A stretch of 64,000 bases of DNA from Zhengitettix transpicula (lineage: Eukaryota; Arthropoda; Insecta; Orthoptera; Tetrigidae): positions 96,772,532 to 96,836,531 of the forward strand of contig CM073591.1 of the NCBI GenBank assembly GCA_037074705.1, read 5' to 3'. A program made the translations under genes and the position numbers. The notes beneath the pieces were generated by a model that was not told where the DNA came from, searched no databases, and saw only the letters and a list, made by a program, of their open reading frames with translations. Below are positions 44,429-57,899 of this stretch, in pieces (positions within the stretch are counted from its first letter, which is position 1; the number at the start of each line of letters is the position of its first letter).

Positions 44429-45337
44429 AGAATTAGGCGATTAATTTGCCCCACGTTGGTGAAGCTATTAAATGGAATGAACAACTGGACAGCTTTAATT
44501 AAATGAATCAAATAACAACATTTATTAAGCTTTAAAAGAAATTTATTATTGTTGATAAATATTACAATGTAATAAACCTATTTTTCATGCCGAATTTTAT
44601 CCATTTGAAACAAATACTTTAATTTTCATTTATTAATTCGTCGAATCTCTTATCTCAGGGCCATAACTGGGTTTGATAATTAGAACCAAATGAATGTATA
44701 AACCGACAATTAACAATTCAAAAAAAATATTAACTTAAAACAATATGAAAATACGCGAAAAGAAAGCTGAACAAAATCAAACTCTATCCTTTTAATTATC
44801 GTTTACAAATTTATATAAAAGTATTGTTACCAGAACAATCAATTTTACCTCGTTCAAACACTTTTACACACTTTAATTTTAATATCAGGCCATGGTTTTC
44901 ACTGATTCTACACTTCACTTTAAAATTTGGCAAGATAGGCTGTATTTCGTTGACTGCTCCGCTCCACAATAATTTACAAATGTTCTCCTGGAACCATTCC
45001 TCCACGAAGATTTTGGAAAGTTCTATTCTGACAAAACTGCTTTTACTTTCCAATATTTACGATGCAATACTCCTGTGAATGTTTTACTTTGTATTAATTC
45101 ACAACTTTAACTGGTAATACATGAACGACGTCTAGTCTCTGCTCAAGTTTTATTTGTTCTGTCCCTTGCAATGTTTCATCGCCAACTGGTCTTTCTCCAA
45201 GCGCATACAGAGTTTTCCGCGCGGTCTCCATTGTTAGACAAAGGAAAAACCCGCCTTCATTGTCGCCGTTACACATTCGTACCGCTAACAATTTAATTAT
45301 ATTAATACAATTAATGGCCTATTTAATTGGCATTACA
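44417..45337 (-). mobile_element. Gypsy-like LTR
   Basis: Plus-strand text begins TGGTAATGAAC, has TTTGCCCCACGTTGG and the family marker (CCATAACTGGGTTTGATAAT), and ends AATTGGCATTACA. The right third matches 17580-17851. No internal region next to it, so it is a solo LTR or a remnant. The 80-84 codon frames at 44811-45078 lie inside the LTR and are not supported as genes. Confidence 0.82.
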
Positions 45338-45338
45338 A

Positions 45339-46618
45339 TGTATATATTATAATAAACAATTAATAATAATAAATTTCTGATTAATGCAATTTATGCAATT
45401 TTCCCACGTTGTGGTAGCCAATAAATGTAATAACGAAATAATAACCACAAATTTTTAAACAAACAATATAATTTATTACCACACTTTTACAATTAATACA
45501 AATTTAATGAAATTTTATAAAATCAGAAAAACAATTTTATTTCTCATGAAATACATTTAAATAATCGGACTCGGTACCCTCAAGGTCTTTACTGGGTTGA
45601 TAGGGAAAACAACATAAATTTACAATTAAACAGATACAGTTACACTTAAATGAAAAATGAAATGAAACGAAATTAACGAAATAAACTAAATAAACGAAAG
45701 TAACGAAATCTGACTTTCTACCCTTTAATTATAATTTACAATTATAAATTCAGAAAATAGACTTACACGTTCTTGGGTCCACACACTCACTTCATATATG
45801 CTTAAAAGTCCCCCAGGCTGCACTCACACTGTTGACGGCGTCACCCTCACGACGAATTATAACTCCTTTGATGGCAGTCAAACCTCCACGATGAACTCAC
45901 AACTGTTGACGACCGATGTTCAGCTGATTACTCTCGGTCCTGCGTCCGTTTCCAGTCCGCACAAAATGATAATGCTAAAATCTCTCTCTCGACGGTCTCC
46001 TGCTCCTGACTCTGACTCAGACTTACTTCCTCTATAACTTAACTGTAATTCGACCAATACTAACACTCCAACACTCTCGACGACGACATCCTCTCTAACT
46101 CTCTCTCTCAAACTCCACCAACACTTCAACTCTGCCAACACTCTAACTTGCGTCCGTCCCTGCGGACGCTCTCTCTCCCAACCGACTTCCTCTATCTCTC
46201 CTTTACAATTCCACCAACACTTCGCCTGTATCTCTCTCTTATTTATATATCCAGGCTCCCGGAATATTCCCTTGTTTTTCACAGTTTTTTGCATTACAAG
46301 TTCGCCAATAACAACATCTGTTACCGTCCATCCGCTCTGAGAGCCCCTCAATCAATTATATTAAACGTCTCCTTTTAATCTAATTGCGTCGTCCATCTGT
46401 TACGATGTTTTTCTTAGGGTTCCGTCTGTCACACAATTATTTCTAAAAGCTGCCATAATTGCACTAATTATCTATCCCTCCATCCGCTAACAGGTCACTT
46501 ACCCATAATTTTATCATTATCTTTAATGTACAAACCACTCAAGGGTCCCTAGTCTCAGTTTGTCAACAAATCTGACAAACATTAAGAACAGACTTCCTGT
46601 CCTTCTGAGCTGGTTATT

Positions 46619-46621
<3 letters not shown>
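45339..46621 (-). mobile_element. Gypsy-like LTR abutting the previous one
   Basis: It ends in CTGGTTATTACA at 46621 before a long TA/TG tract. On the minus strand it begins TGTAATAACCAGCTCAGAAG, like the LTR at 31641, and shares TGAGACTAGGGACCCTTGAG. Its left end (TGTATATATTATAATAAAC) starts one base after the neighbouring LTR, so the two are back to back. No coding region. Confidence 0.78.

Positions 46622-46692
<71 letters not shown>
46622..46692. repeat. (TA)n(TG)n compound microsatellite
   Basis: About 14 TA then about 21 TG units, the target flank of the LTR on its left. Confidence 0.97.
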
Positions 46693-46695
<3 letters not shown>

Positions 46696-48771
46696 ATTGA
46701 AGTTTAACATTTGTAAGTGAAATGCTAATCTGTTATACATCAATATACCTTTCGACCATTCGAATTTTCTAACTAAAACATAGAATTAGATAAAAATTCG
46801 TATTATCTAACTGCGAATTATTTTAACAGATGCTTTGTTGTGTGCAACATAGTTTTAGTACCGAAATTTATTGAGAATTGTGTAGTAATGCTGTTAGAAA
46901 TATTTATCGACAAGCAATAATGTATTACTCCAAGGATAGAGAGAAAGATTTCATAAGCTCAAGCCGTAAAAGCCATAAAATTAAATTGAATTATAGTATC
47001 TGAATGGAAAAATGTCGACAGAACTAGGAAAAGTCCAGATTCGGTGATAAAATCACCCATCCATTACACCTGATTTAGTTTCTTATTACTTCAAGTTTTA
47101 GAATAAATAATAAACTCTGTTAGTGTTTAGTTAAAGTAACGTACAGACTTTAGTCCAAATTCTCATAAAGGCGAGAGTCCTAGAGAGATAGTTAACTAGA
47201 AATTTTACATCCGAATGGTATGAAACCGAGAAAGGACCCTTTTGAAAGAGGTGTAGTGATTGACGCTACTGTAGTATATTAATATTTTTGCTACAATTAC
47301 TGAATGTTTTATTGCATCCTGGAAACCTCAGGATTTGTTAGATAGCTTTGGTATCCAACACCGGATACCATCGCGACTTGTTGACGTGGTGCTGTGGCGC
47401 GACTGCTGAGCCTCAAAAAGTAAAACCCATGTGCTCGAGGCTAGAGATGCTACCGTCCGGGATGCTACCGTCCTAACTTCACAGTTTCCGTCGCCTCATG
47501 GATCAGCGCTTGGGCGTCGTCGAGTATTAGTGAGGGGACTGGGCTTCGGCCAGTGGTGGGTCGTGTCCCAGGGCAGGCAGTGAACTTTAAAGGTATACCA
47601 GGGATGGTCGTAATGGCTTTTCCTATTGTATTCTTGGATTTAAAATAATTCAATCATCTTTAAAGCTACTTGAGTATCTGGACCCGATTCTCCATCCGCC
47701 TCCTCTAGAGACGTCATGATTTCTTAAGCCGAACTTCTTTACCTAATATTTCCTTTCGATCTTTTCTATTCAAACTTCAAATTTTTTCGATTTCGGTCTG
47801 ATGGCTTCGGTCGCAATGAGCGTAATTATTACACTACCTATAGGTTGTTGACGAATAGTGGAAAATCAAACTTCCGGGAAATTTATGCTATCTGTTGAAA
47901 CTGATATAAATGGACTTTTTTTTCATTTAATCATCAAATGATTGAAAATCTATGGTTGTTGTCTCATGAGTGTTCACCACTTTGTACTATCATTCTGCAG
48001 TATGTTTTCTTGGGGCTCTTTTATTCCAGTTGTGACAGCCCTTTCTGGTTTTTCTACGTCGAAAATTACACCTGATTGAGTAAATTATAGATGTATTGAT
48101 GGTTTTCGTCAAAGAAACAATTTGTACGGCAAAATTTGAGATGCGGCAAATGGGCCGTGAAGATAGTATCCTTATCATACTGGTTAGTAAACAAGCGTTA
48201 TTTCAGAAATTTTCTGTATGTGTGGTATAAATATAATGGGAAGAGTGTTGACCTTAGCAAATGTATTAGTTTTGTCTCGTTATTCTTCATTTTTTTGTAT
48301 ATTTCTATATTTTTATTCTCAATGTTGGTTTTTTCTGGAGTGTCACTGCTGTTTACCTTGTTAATATTTCCTCTCCCTTTCATTTAAGTGTTTTTCTTCT
48401 TTTTTCGCAGATAATGGAATATCCGATCAGTACTTTTTTTACTTTCTTTTTTCATGCTACATGCCGGCGGATTCATGATATTTGGTTACTTCATTCTGCC
48501 TCCTGCCTTCTTTCTTACACTCTTCTCATTCCTTCAGGTCCACGAATTTTTTTATGTCTTCCAATAATATATATTTAATAATAATGCTAAAAACGACCTT
48601 TATAGAGACAAACTTAAAAAATATAAATTAATAAAATATTAACGGCCGTTGAAAATAATAATGCTAAAAAAGATAAACTTAGAATAAGTGAATTCGAATT
48701 TTAAAATTCCGGAGGTTTTGACACGTATAAGCGTCTTTTTCTTACAATCCGTTAATTTTTTGTTAATATAT
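46693..48771. other. Unassigned stretch with a GC-richer island
   Basis: 47380-47620 is distinctly GC- and CpG-rich. No open frame over 62 codons has recognisable domains. Otherwise AT-rich, with a worn SINE-like word at 47006. I cannot name a gene here. Confidence 0.4.
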
Positions 48772-49840
48772 TGTAATATACACAATTAATACGTTAGTTA
48801 ATAGAAATTTGATGAATTTGCCCCACGTTGAAGCTATTAATGTAATAATTAAATTGAAGGTGTTATTTAAATAAAAGAATTAATAAAATTTACAAACAAT
48901 ATTTATTTATTTTGTGGCAATAATTTGAAAACAATTACAAATTTAAAATATTACATCTCAGGGTCTTCACTGGGTTTGATAATGGGCACATCAATTATGT
49001 TTAAAAAATCTTATTAACAAACAAATCACATTTACCTAAACTATACGTCAACTAAAAGAAATAAATTAACTTGACAATTAAAATAGAACGAAATTAAAAA
49101 GTAAAAAGATTAACTCTGATTAACAATTTAAATTAGAACGAAATCTGACTTCCATCTTTTAATTACGTTTACATAAATAATTTTTTTGTAATTTGCTACT
49201 CACATTTGTCCCGTTGTTTCCAGCATACCGTTCGTTTTCGAAATACACTATTGCGAGATTTTACACTGATTCTAAGATTCACAGATTTTACACTGATTCT
49301 ACTCAAAATTTATAGGATGTCAGGAGCTCGGATGGTCCTCCTTTTTTTGTCAGATATTTGTTGACTGCTTGCCTTAGGTGAATTCTGCTTGCCTTAGGTG
49401 AATTCTGTGGTCTGTAGATTTGCTAGTCTTTGCTGCTTTGGACTTAAACTGCAATTTTACTATTTCTGGCTGGCTATGGACGTAAAACTGCTTTTACTTA
49501 GCAAGTTTCGATGTAATGCTTTTGTGAATGTTTTACTTTGCCCTCAACTAACAACTTTGTTTAATAGTAATACAATAAACGACGGCTAGTCTCTGCCCAA
49601 GTATCACTTGTGCTATTCCTCCGAAATGTCCAGGTACCAACCAACTCTGTTAATTTCTGATCACCAACTAAACTATCCTCGTCTCGAGTTTTAGCGCGCA
49701 TACGCTATTTTGACCTTCCGACAAAGCAACAGAGCTGGGCTACATTGTCGCTATGGAAGATCCTGTCGCAATCATATATTTCTCAAACAATTAAAATTTT
49801 TGTGTTCAAACAATTAATGTCCTAATTAACTGGTATTACA
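48772..49840 (-). mobile_element. Gypsy-like solo LTR
   Basis: 1069 bp. It begins TGTAATATACACAATTAATA and ends TTAACTGGTATTACA, with ATAT on both sides as a likely 4-bp target duplication. It contains TTTGCCCCACGTTG and the marker TCAGGGTCTTCACTGGGTTT. No internal sequence. Confidence 0.85.
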
Positions 49841-52800
49841 ATATATTTATGTGTACTGATTTGTGTAGTTTGACAAACGTCTAATATTAATTTTTTTCGT
49901 AAATAAATTTAGAAAACTAACGTTTTTATGTATCTTAAAAATCAAATGATACTAATAAGCATTCAGAAAGGTTTTATTTGGAGTTTTCCGTAATCTGTTG
50001 TGCCATTATCACGTATATTTTTGTAAATAGATTAATATAAGTAAACATTTTTGGTATATGCCACAGAAATAGAAACAAGAGAACGACGATACATAACTCC
50101 AAACATTTATTGTTCAAATAGCTCAATAGTTATGTCTTCATCTGTTTGTCAACCGTAAAAATTGATTAATCTAACCAATGGATCGATTCTTATTTGAAAC
50201 CGGAGTAATTATATATGGGTAAATTTTCCACACTTTTAATGAGGCCGGGGTTAATTTCATGACTATTTTCGGGTTCACAGTATCTCAAGTGTAGTGTAAA
50301 TGATTTTCAGAATGACAGAGTTATTTGAATTTACTATGTTAAAAACACTTTGATTTTCTTCCTTTTCTACTGTGTTATGCAAAGCTGGATCGACCACAGA
50401 ACAATCGTTGCCAAAACAAGAACGCATGTTACAAAATGTGACTCAAACCGGGAGCCTTTCTATAATTTTTTTATTTTCATTTCACTTATTAATTTGTTTC
50501 ATCCATAAAAATAAAAATCTTTTCCATAGTGCGTTTCAGGATCAAACACAGACGACATCAAATATAGTTCAGAAAACTCCTGGAACTATCCCACTAAGCA
50601 GGTGATTGATGAATAATTACATCATAGATATCTTGATACAGGAAATTTTTTCCTGAACATATATAATAGTAAAGTAATTTAAAATATTTAACTGTTCTAA
50701 AAAAAACCCAGAGGGAGGTTCTCCTCTTCAGCAAACAGAAATATTTTTATAAGGACGCACACATTTCTTATTATTAAGGTATATAATTTGTAATAGTTTT
50801 CATTTCAAAATTTTCTGTGTCGCTATATTTAGCGTAATCATCATAATAACAACGCTCTAAGACCCGGTTTGAGGGACGAATTGAAGTGATTAACGAGGAC
50901 AGTTTTGGATAAGCTCTCGAATGGATTGGATTCGAGCATTTTTTCTCAGTAAACACGCTTGGCGTGCACAAATCTCGCGAAAAAACAAGCACGGTGTCGC
51001 GATATGAGGTTAATTAGTCCACGATCAGATAGGATATTACGGGCGAGTATCGAGGTGGTCGCCGCTCAAAAAGATACGTGAATTGTCTAAAAATTATACA
51101 AGAAAGGGGTGAAGATGAATAATTAACATTTTTCTAATAACAATAATATTTATTTCTAATTAAATTAAAAATAAAGAAAAATGGTATTAAAAAATATTAA
51201 CGTAATGGAATTTTGGGCCACGGAGCAGAGACTATTTAGAAATTTTAGTGTCTTTAAATTTACGATATTTACCGGGTTGGACTACGCACCATATAAATTA
51301 TGGGATTTATCACTCTTTGGTTTAGTTTAACTGATGTACTTTGACTACATAACAGCTATTGGCGTCGATCAGATTTATAGTTCCTTGGGTTGAACTGGTA
51401 GCTCCCAGAAAGTGAAATTGGTAGCTTCTGGGGTTACTAACTCCACGCACAGAAATCAAGCAAATCACTGCCTTAGATGGAAATCGGCGTCTTCTCAGCT
51501 ACTGCACAGCTTATCTCTTCTCATCTACTCCACTAAACTTCTCTATGAACTGACTGCTTCCAGACGACGGTCTCTTCTGTCTATTACTTGGCTCCCACAC
51601 ATCAACTAATGTCTCTTACTCCTCATTTCTCTTCTTTAACCCGAATGTTTCTCCACGTCCAAAAATCACTCTCCCGTTCACAATCGACAACTGTTCGCGT
51701 AGGCACTCTTTTGACCCTTTCTCACTCGCTTTTTTTCAACGACTGCCTCATTTTCTCCTGTAAAGTTCTTCTGTCCTGGACGTTGCTTTTTGTACGGTCC
51801 ATAAAACAAAGATATTAGATCATCTGCGAAATCAGGACGTATAAGCACCGAGGAAAGTAAACAAAAAATCATGCGTACGTGTAATATGATTCTAACCTTT
51901 TGTGTATTTCCGTGACGATGAATGCTACACATGTTATATTTCACTTACTTCACATATTTTTCGTTTTTGCAAGTTGATAATTTTATTAAAACCTTTCAGA
52001 GCAACCGTTATTAATGATTTGTGGCCTAAATTATTTATTTAATTGAAATTTATGTCACATCTATTTTTTTAGAACGATATATGCGATTTTCCTACTCAAA
52101 CCTTCACAAAGAAACAATATTTACTCTTTAATTCAGGGAACAAATTATTGTTTCATGCAATGAAGGGAAATATTTTTTTAAATATTATTCGGCTTATAGC
52201 GAATAATTTTCTTTACATTTTCTACTCTTTTTACACTCTTCTATCACCTTAAAGCTTCTAGAAAAATAATAAACAAACTACATTCTAATCAACAAAACTA
52301 GATTATTTAAAAGTTATATATTTCATAAGACACGCTTAACTATTTGTTCTCTTAATTTTTTTAATTTTAGAAATCTTAAACATTTAAAGAGTTTTGTTTA
52401 ACAAGGCTACGGCTATTAATCGAGTTTGTACTGCTATACATAAAACCTGTATATCGGCTAATAGACGATACGAAACAGTCACGTTCTATGGGTTTACAGT
52501 CGTCTCGGTCCCATAACGATATAATACCTATTCATTTATTTGAGTTTACACTCACAACGGGAGACAAAACAGCGAAAACAATATTTCCACAGCTCAATAA
52601 CCAATTTCCGTTATCAAACATCAAATATGAGAAGACATAACATCTGAGAGGTAGAATGGCTACGAGTGATTCGACGAGAACTCGATTACTTTTGTGATAT
52701 AACCGCAAATTTTTTATTAGTTATTCCATATAATGGGTCTGTAATTGCAATATATATTTCATGAATTAAATAATTTATTCGTACATAAACTCTAATCGAA

Positions 52801-53700
52801 TAATTTGAGTGTATCTTTACGTTGACTGTGTTAGGGGAGGCGAAGCAGAAGTCACCAATGTTACTGTATGTCTGAATTTCACTCTGTTTTAGTTCGCATT
52901 TCACGTAAAATAATCGGCGCTTTTTCGATTAAACTTATTTTAGCTGTTATACAGATCCGTGATATGGTTTTTAGTTATATTAAACAGCCGTCTGAAAACT
53001 TTATGAAAAATGGGAGGCGTTACAAAACGAATTTTACCTTTTGCGAAAGAGATTTCATTTACTTAATAAAACGGCTAAACACGTATTCTCTATCCTTATA
53101 AAACTTAAATTGTCATCCGCCACTCAGTCTGCCAATTTGACTTTTGTTTTTACAGAACACGTTATTAGTTGTGAAGCAAATTTTTTTGTTGACAAGAGTG
53201 AGAAGATACCTGCATATTAATATTAAATATAGAGCAAGAAGTAAAAAAAATATTAAATAAAAAATCTTGATGCTGGAACAATGAGATATAAGTAACGCGT
53301 TAAACAGAAAAAAAAATTGTCCATGCTGTGAACAATCTTTTGACAAAATCTAACCCTGAACCAACAATTCACATTATTTTCATTCCCATATGAGTAAATT
53401 TGTAGCATAAGAATATTTATAACGTATAATAATGTTTCGTGAAACCATTCTTTTTTTTTATTTTAAATATTTATATTTTAAATATTATCTTTAAGTTTAA
53501 AACATATAAACGTTATAAATCTACAAACTCTTGGCTATTAGAAGGTGAATGTGCGTGACATTACACGACAGGCAACTTAATTTAAAAATATACTTATTTG
53601 AAGGTTATAATTTAACTGTCGATCCGAACAATCCCGCTTCTTGCAGGACAATAAAGCTGGTGATAAATTTTTAAAGCTATTATTTGTAGAAATAATTTAA
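49841..53700. other. Unassigned AT-rich DNA
   Basis: A long stretch with only short frames (up to 88 codons, overlapping on both strands). I recognise no domain, element or RNA gene. Confidence 0.45.
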
Positions 53701-53739
53701 AAGTATATTAGAAGTCAGCTGGTGGCGACGTATTTGTCA

Positions 53740-54150
53740 GAGTTAAATCTCATTTCTCTCTGCTCCCAGGCCTCGGATTTCCAGCGCTTGGGGGCGATCT
53801 CCATTGCAACGAGGAGAGAAGTCGGCTAAGTTTAAATAAATCAGAGAACCCGTTATCTGTAGCCGTAAAGAGCCACCGTGAACCCTGTCACTCCCTCAGT
53901 GCTATGCACATCTGACCGCACAAAACTTTGTTACGAGACGCAATTAATTTGGTTGCTCTTGCCAACCCTTCACGCTGCAGACTTGCAAGTAGGCCAATAG
54001 TAGTGAATACTCGTACTTCGCGCGTGCTTTACGACTCTGCTACGAAGAGGGAAGTCATTACACGGAGGAGCAGTATCCGCCCTGCTCGCGATAAAGTCCA
54101 GTCGTGACCAAACATACCAGTCGGTAATTGAGTTCAACCATCACGTGTGC
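53740..54150. other. GC- and CpG-richer island of unknown nature
   Basis: This part contrasts with the AT-rich surroundings. It has several CpGs but no long open frame and no recognisable motif. It could be an unannotated promoter or an old element. Confidence 0.25.
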
Positions 54151-55430
54151 CATAATGCGTTCCTTTTCAGTCTATGGCATAATCACAAATTTGTGGGTGG
54201 TCATATAATAATATAATTGGATAAAAATAAAATATTGCTTGTATGTAGTAAAATCCTTATATCTCAGTTTAAATGTTTTAGAATTAAAATTGTCCAATTT
54301 TTCAAACAACAGTAATTCACTTGAGTCTTCCGTAATATCAACAATATATTGTGGTGACCACCAATATATGTAATGAAAGGATTTTATAAATTAAGTAATA
54401 TTTGTATTGTCAGCGTAATAATGTGGCCCAGGTATTGTAGGCTATAGCGTTGCGTAAGAATGTGGCGTTTTCAGACGGTATTATTGTCGGCAACGTGTAA
54501 TACTGAAAGCGGTGAAGAAAAGCACAGTCAGTCTGCTATGGGAACTGTCCGGTAGCGGACATTTTTAAGTCTGTGTTATGAGTTGAAATAGTGAAGGTCG
54601 GTCTGTGTCTTTTGTATGTAACAGTCAGATCGTGAGGACTGCATGTCAGAATGGCTTAAAAACGAAGTTAATGAGTCTGCAAGTAAGAGTCGACGAATGC
54701 AAGGGCTGCTCTATTAAGATTATTGGCATGAGAAATTGAAGGAGACACGTGTGAATTATAGGGAAAGTTGTACTGGATGTTATTGAACTGATATAATTGG
54801 TAGAAATCATAGTGAGTTGAATCGAACTGTTATTTGAAAGCGTAATTACAATTTGCTTACTGTCAACAAATTTTACTGTTTGCCGAAATATTTGGAGATC
54901 AACAGAGGTTTGTCTGTGGTGTTTGGGATTCAAACGCATATGCTGACTTAAGTTGTGTTCAGTGTTTGTAATACCTAGCCAAATTTAATTAAGTATTTTA
55001 AATAATTGGTGAAATGAATAATTAGTGTGATACGAGAGCTGCTCCGATGTCTGACATGTACCAAAATTTTATTGTAAACATGGTATAAAATTCCGTACCG
55101 TCAGATTTCTATAGATATTTATTAAGTTTACTCAGGTAAATTTAGCTCAATACTTTGTAATATATTTTTTAATTTGGTTATATCATTGCGGGGTAATATG
55201 ACTGTTAGAGGCCCGATAAGCGACTCTGAAGGTTTAATGAATTTCAATAAAGCTGTGACATCAATGTAAAAAGTTTTTGTATAAAATCTAATTAAGTATA
55301 AATGGTATTAAATGTTTCTGTATTTTAAATTTGATGAATTAATAATTATTTCATTTACCAAATTATAAACAGATTATCACATTAATTGACCGTAATGTGG
55401 TGGTTTTGTTTTATTAAATTGTTTACCGCA
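54151..55430. other. Unassigned DNA
   Basis: AT-rich; the 97-codon minus frame at 54646-54939 has no recognisable content. Confidence 0.45.
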
Positions 55431-56935
55431 ATATATACAAGAAATTGAATGTATGTCAGTGTGTTACTATGCGTTGCTAAACTCATCATCCGATTGCGAT
55501 GAGACTTTGGTGTGTTGTGCGGACTCCCGCAAAGGTTTCTGACGGCCTTTCGAAGCGTCAGGCATCTCCCAAGGGTTGAACGAGGGTGAAATTTAAAAAC
55601 ATACTAAAACGGTCGTTTATAACGTCCAATAATTAGTTTTCGGGTTGACGAGATTAATAGTTTCTGTTTTTAGTGTATAATTTCAACAAGTCAACACCAC
55701 TAAGGGAGGGGGTGGAGGGGCGTTACATAGAAATAACGCGATTGATGTCAAATGCAGGGTTATAGAAGTCAATGAGTTTAATTAATGACATTAACTATCT
55801 CAGTTTATTTACAGTTCAGTTTGGGGGAGGAAGTGGGTGAAAGGCTGTTATATAAAAGTAATGAGTAAACAACTGAGACCGGTTTTAAATCTGGGGTTAT
55901 GGAAGTCATTGAATTTAATTCTGACATTTACCCTATTGGTTAAGTTGTATTTCAGCCCATACACAAGGAGGTGGAAGGGAGTGAAACAAATTTCCTTGTA
56001 CATAATCGAGATTGCTGTCGGAACTGAGATGAAGGAAATCACAGACTTTTAATTTGACATTTACCATACTGGTTAAGATACAGATTCACCCCTAATATTG
56101 GAGATGGAAGGGCGCGAAACAAATTTCCGTGTACAATCTTAAACGCGTAGATCAATTTCAACTTAACTTAGTTCGCATGTTACTTACAATCCAGAAACAA
56201 ACACCTTCAAGGGGGGGAATGAAGATGGTGGCATTTAAAAAATTTGTAAACGGCCATTATTAGCATGGAATAAGACGTTTTCGGGGTTTATGAATTTTAT
56301 ATTGTAATTCAAGAATTTTATTTCCAACTCCAAAAAGGCAGCGGAGGAAAGCACCAATAAGGGCGGTGGTTGATGGGGCTTAAATAAAAATGTAATGCAG
56401 AAAAGACAGACATTTGTGTTGATTCCTGGGTTATAAGAGTTACAATTTTCGCTTTAACCAAGGTGGTTAATGAAATTTTATGTTCCTCTTCTTAGAGGTT
56501 GGCGTGGTTGACAAAAGTTACCCGGAGTAATTTTGAGATATCGGGCGTATTTTTCCTTTTCTTACGGTACCAGCTATATTTTGGTCTTTGTGTCGTTAAA
56601 GGTTGTGTTTGTACTCCTTTAAGGTACAGGGAGTATTTGTAGACTTTATTAAAATAGGGAGTATTTTTCACTGTTTTAATTCGGTACGATTATTATACTT
56701 TTATTTTATGTAGTAGGAGAGATCCCAAGTTGTCAAAGTACTGTTAGTCGTCATCCTGATTTATTTGAAGTTAGATGTCGACAGGCTATGTCGGGGAGCA
56801 AAACGTAGATGGTAAATATTCCAAACACTGACGCTATTGATGCTGGTTAAATGAAATGTTTGCCACGAGGTTTGCCATGAGGTTAAGTTCGAATCAAATC
56901 CTTCCGTGAGATGGGCGACGCCAGCTCTCACCTAG
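55431..56935 (+). mobile_element. Helitron-like non-autonomous element with internal repeats
   Basis: The right end GTGAGATGGGCGACGCCAGC then TCTCACCTAG and T has a GTGAGA/TCTCAC hairpin directly before CTAG-T, the classic Helitron 3' terminus (CTAG 56932-56935). The body starts with a TGTATG-type word and CATCATCCGATTGCGATGAG, and repeats the module GGGGTTAT...GTCA(A/T)TGA(G/A)TTTAATT...GACATT several times between 55700 and 56460. The left limit is approximate. The 56455-56935 part recurs inverted at 38460. Confidence 0.65.
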
Positions 56936-57407
56936 TAAGTGATATATTTACAAAATATATTTATATGATTTAAATGTAATATATGATTATGTGTAAAAAT
57001 TATAATAACAGAACATTTGAAAATACGCCATATGTGTACGCTTATGATCAATAATAATGTGCATATCGACCATGCAAGTCGTGGTTGATATTTAAACTTT
57101 CGTCGTTAACTATTTTTATTAGTCATTTCGTTTAACAGGACTAAGGATCCTGGTTACACAGACACATTTATGTTGTGCAGGCGAGACGAGAAACTATTCA
57201 TTCGCCAAATTGTATTCGATGAAAGTAATATATTTTATTAATCGATGTACAGCGTGTTAGAAAAATTGCTTTAACTGCATTTTTAATTATTCTATGCATT
57301 TGCATTGTATTCCGCATAACCAATTTGTGTTCAAATCTTTTACCTCCTAAGTATTGGGTTAAAAATATAAAAAGAAAAATCGAATGTATTCAAAGTTGTT
57401 TATTCTT

Positions 57408-57562
57408 GAATAAAGTCCTCTCGGGCTTCTAACCGAGAAAACAATTGTATTTGCGACAATAGCAATAGCTATTGATAGAAGACGATGGCAGTGAATATCA
57501 TCGAAACGTCGAAATACAATTGTTTACTCGGTTAGAAGCCCGAAAAGACTTTATTTATATTC
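57408..57562 (+). repeat. Fold-back element with hammerhead-like loop
   Basis: The arms 57408-57457 and 57508-57562 are inverted copies of about 50 bases (shared TCGGGCTTCTAACCGAG and ACAATTGTATTT). The loop carries ACGATGG at 57482-57488 and GAAACGTC at 57503-57510. GAAAC-GUC is the strongly conserved 3' core of Penelope-type hammerheads, while CUGAUGA is changed at three positions. Confidence 0.7.
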
Positions 57563-57899
57563 AACACGGAGAAAGACTACATTCTTTATTGTCTACTTTT
57601 ATTTATAGCGTATTTTTTTAAAAAAATGATAGAGTATGCTTGTTTTTGTAATTTCAGTTTTAAGTGCTTTTGTTGCCGGACCTGCTTTTATTAAACATTT
57701 ATTTATATTAGTTTAGTCATATCTATAAACGTTTGGCTACGACAAACTGCATTCTTTTCGGTAGAGGATGTAAAATAGACAACATTAAACGAACGATTTC
57801 TACCGTAAAAATTGACCAAATTTCGTAGTAAAGACTACCATTTGTCGCAGAATGAAGAAGTAGATGAAGAGAGTGTAGAAAGGCTATATATTAGTGTAA

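Noticed and set aside
42298..46621. Genes in the 80-143 codon frames at 43043, 44811, 45798 and 45920
   Set aside because: All lie inside LTR sequence repeated elsewhere in the window and are not conserved as frames among the copies.
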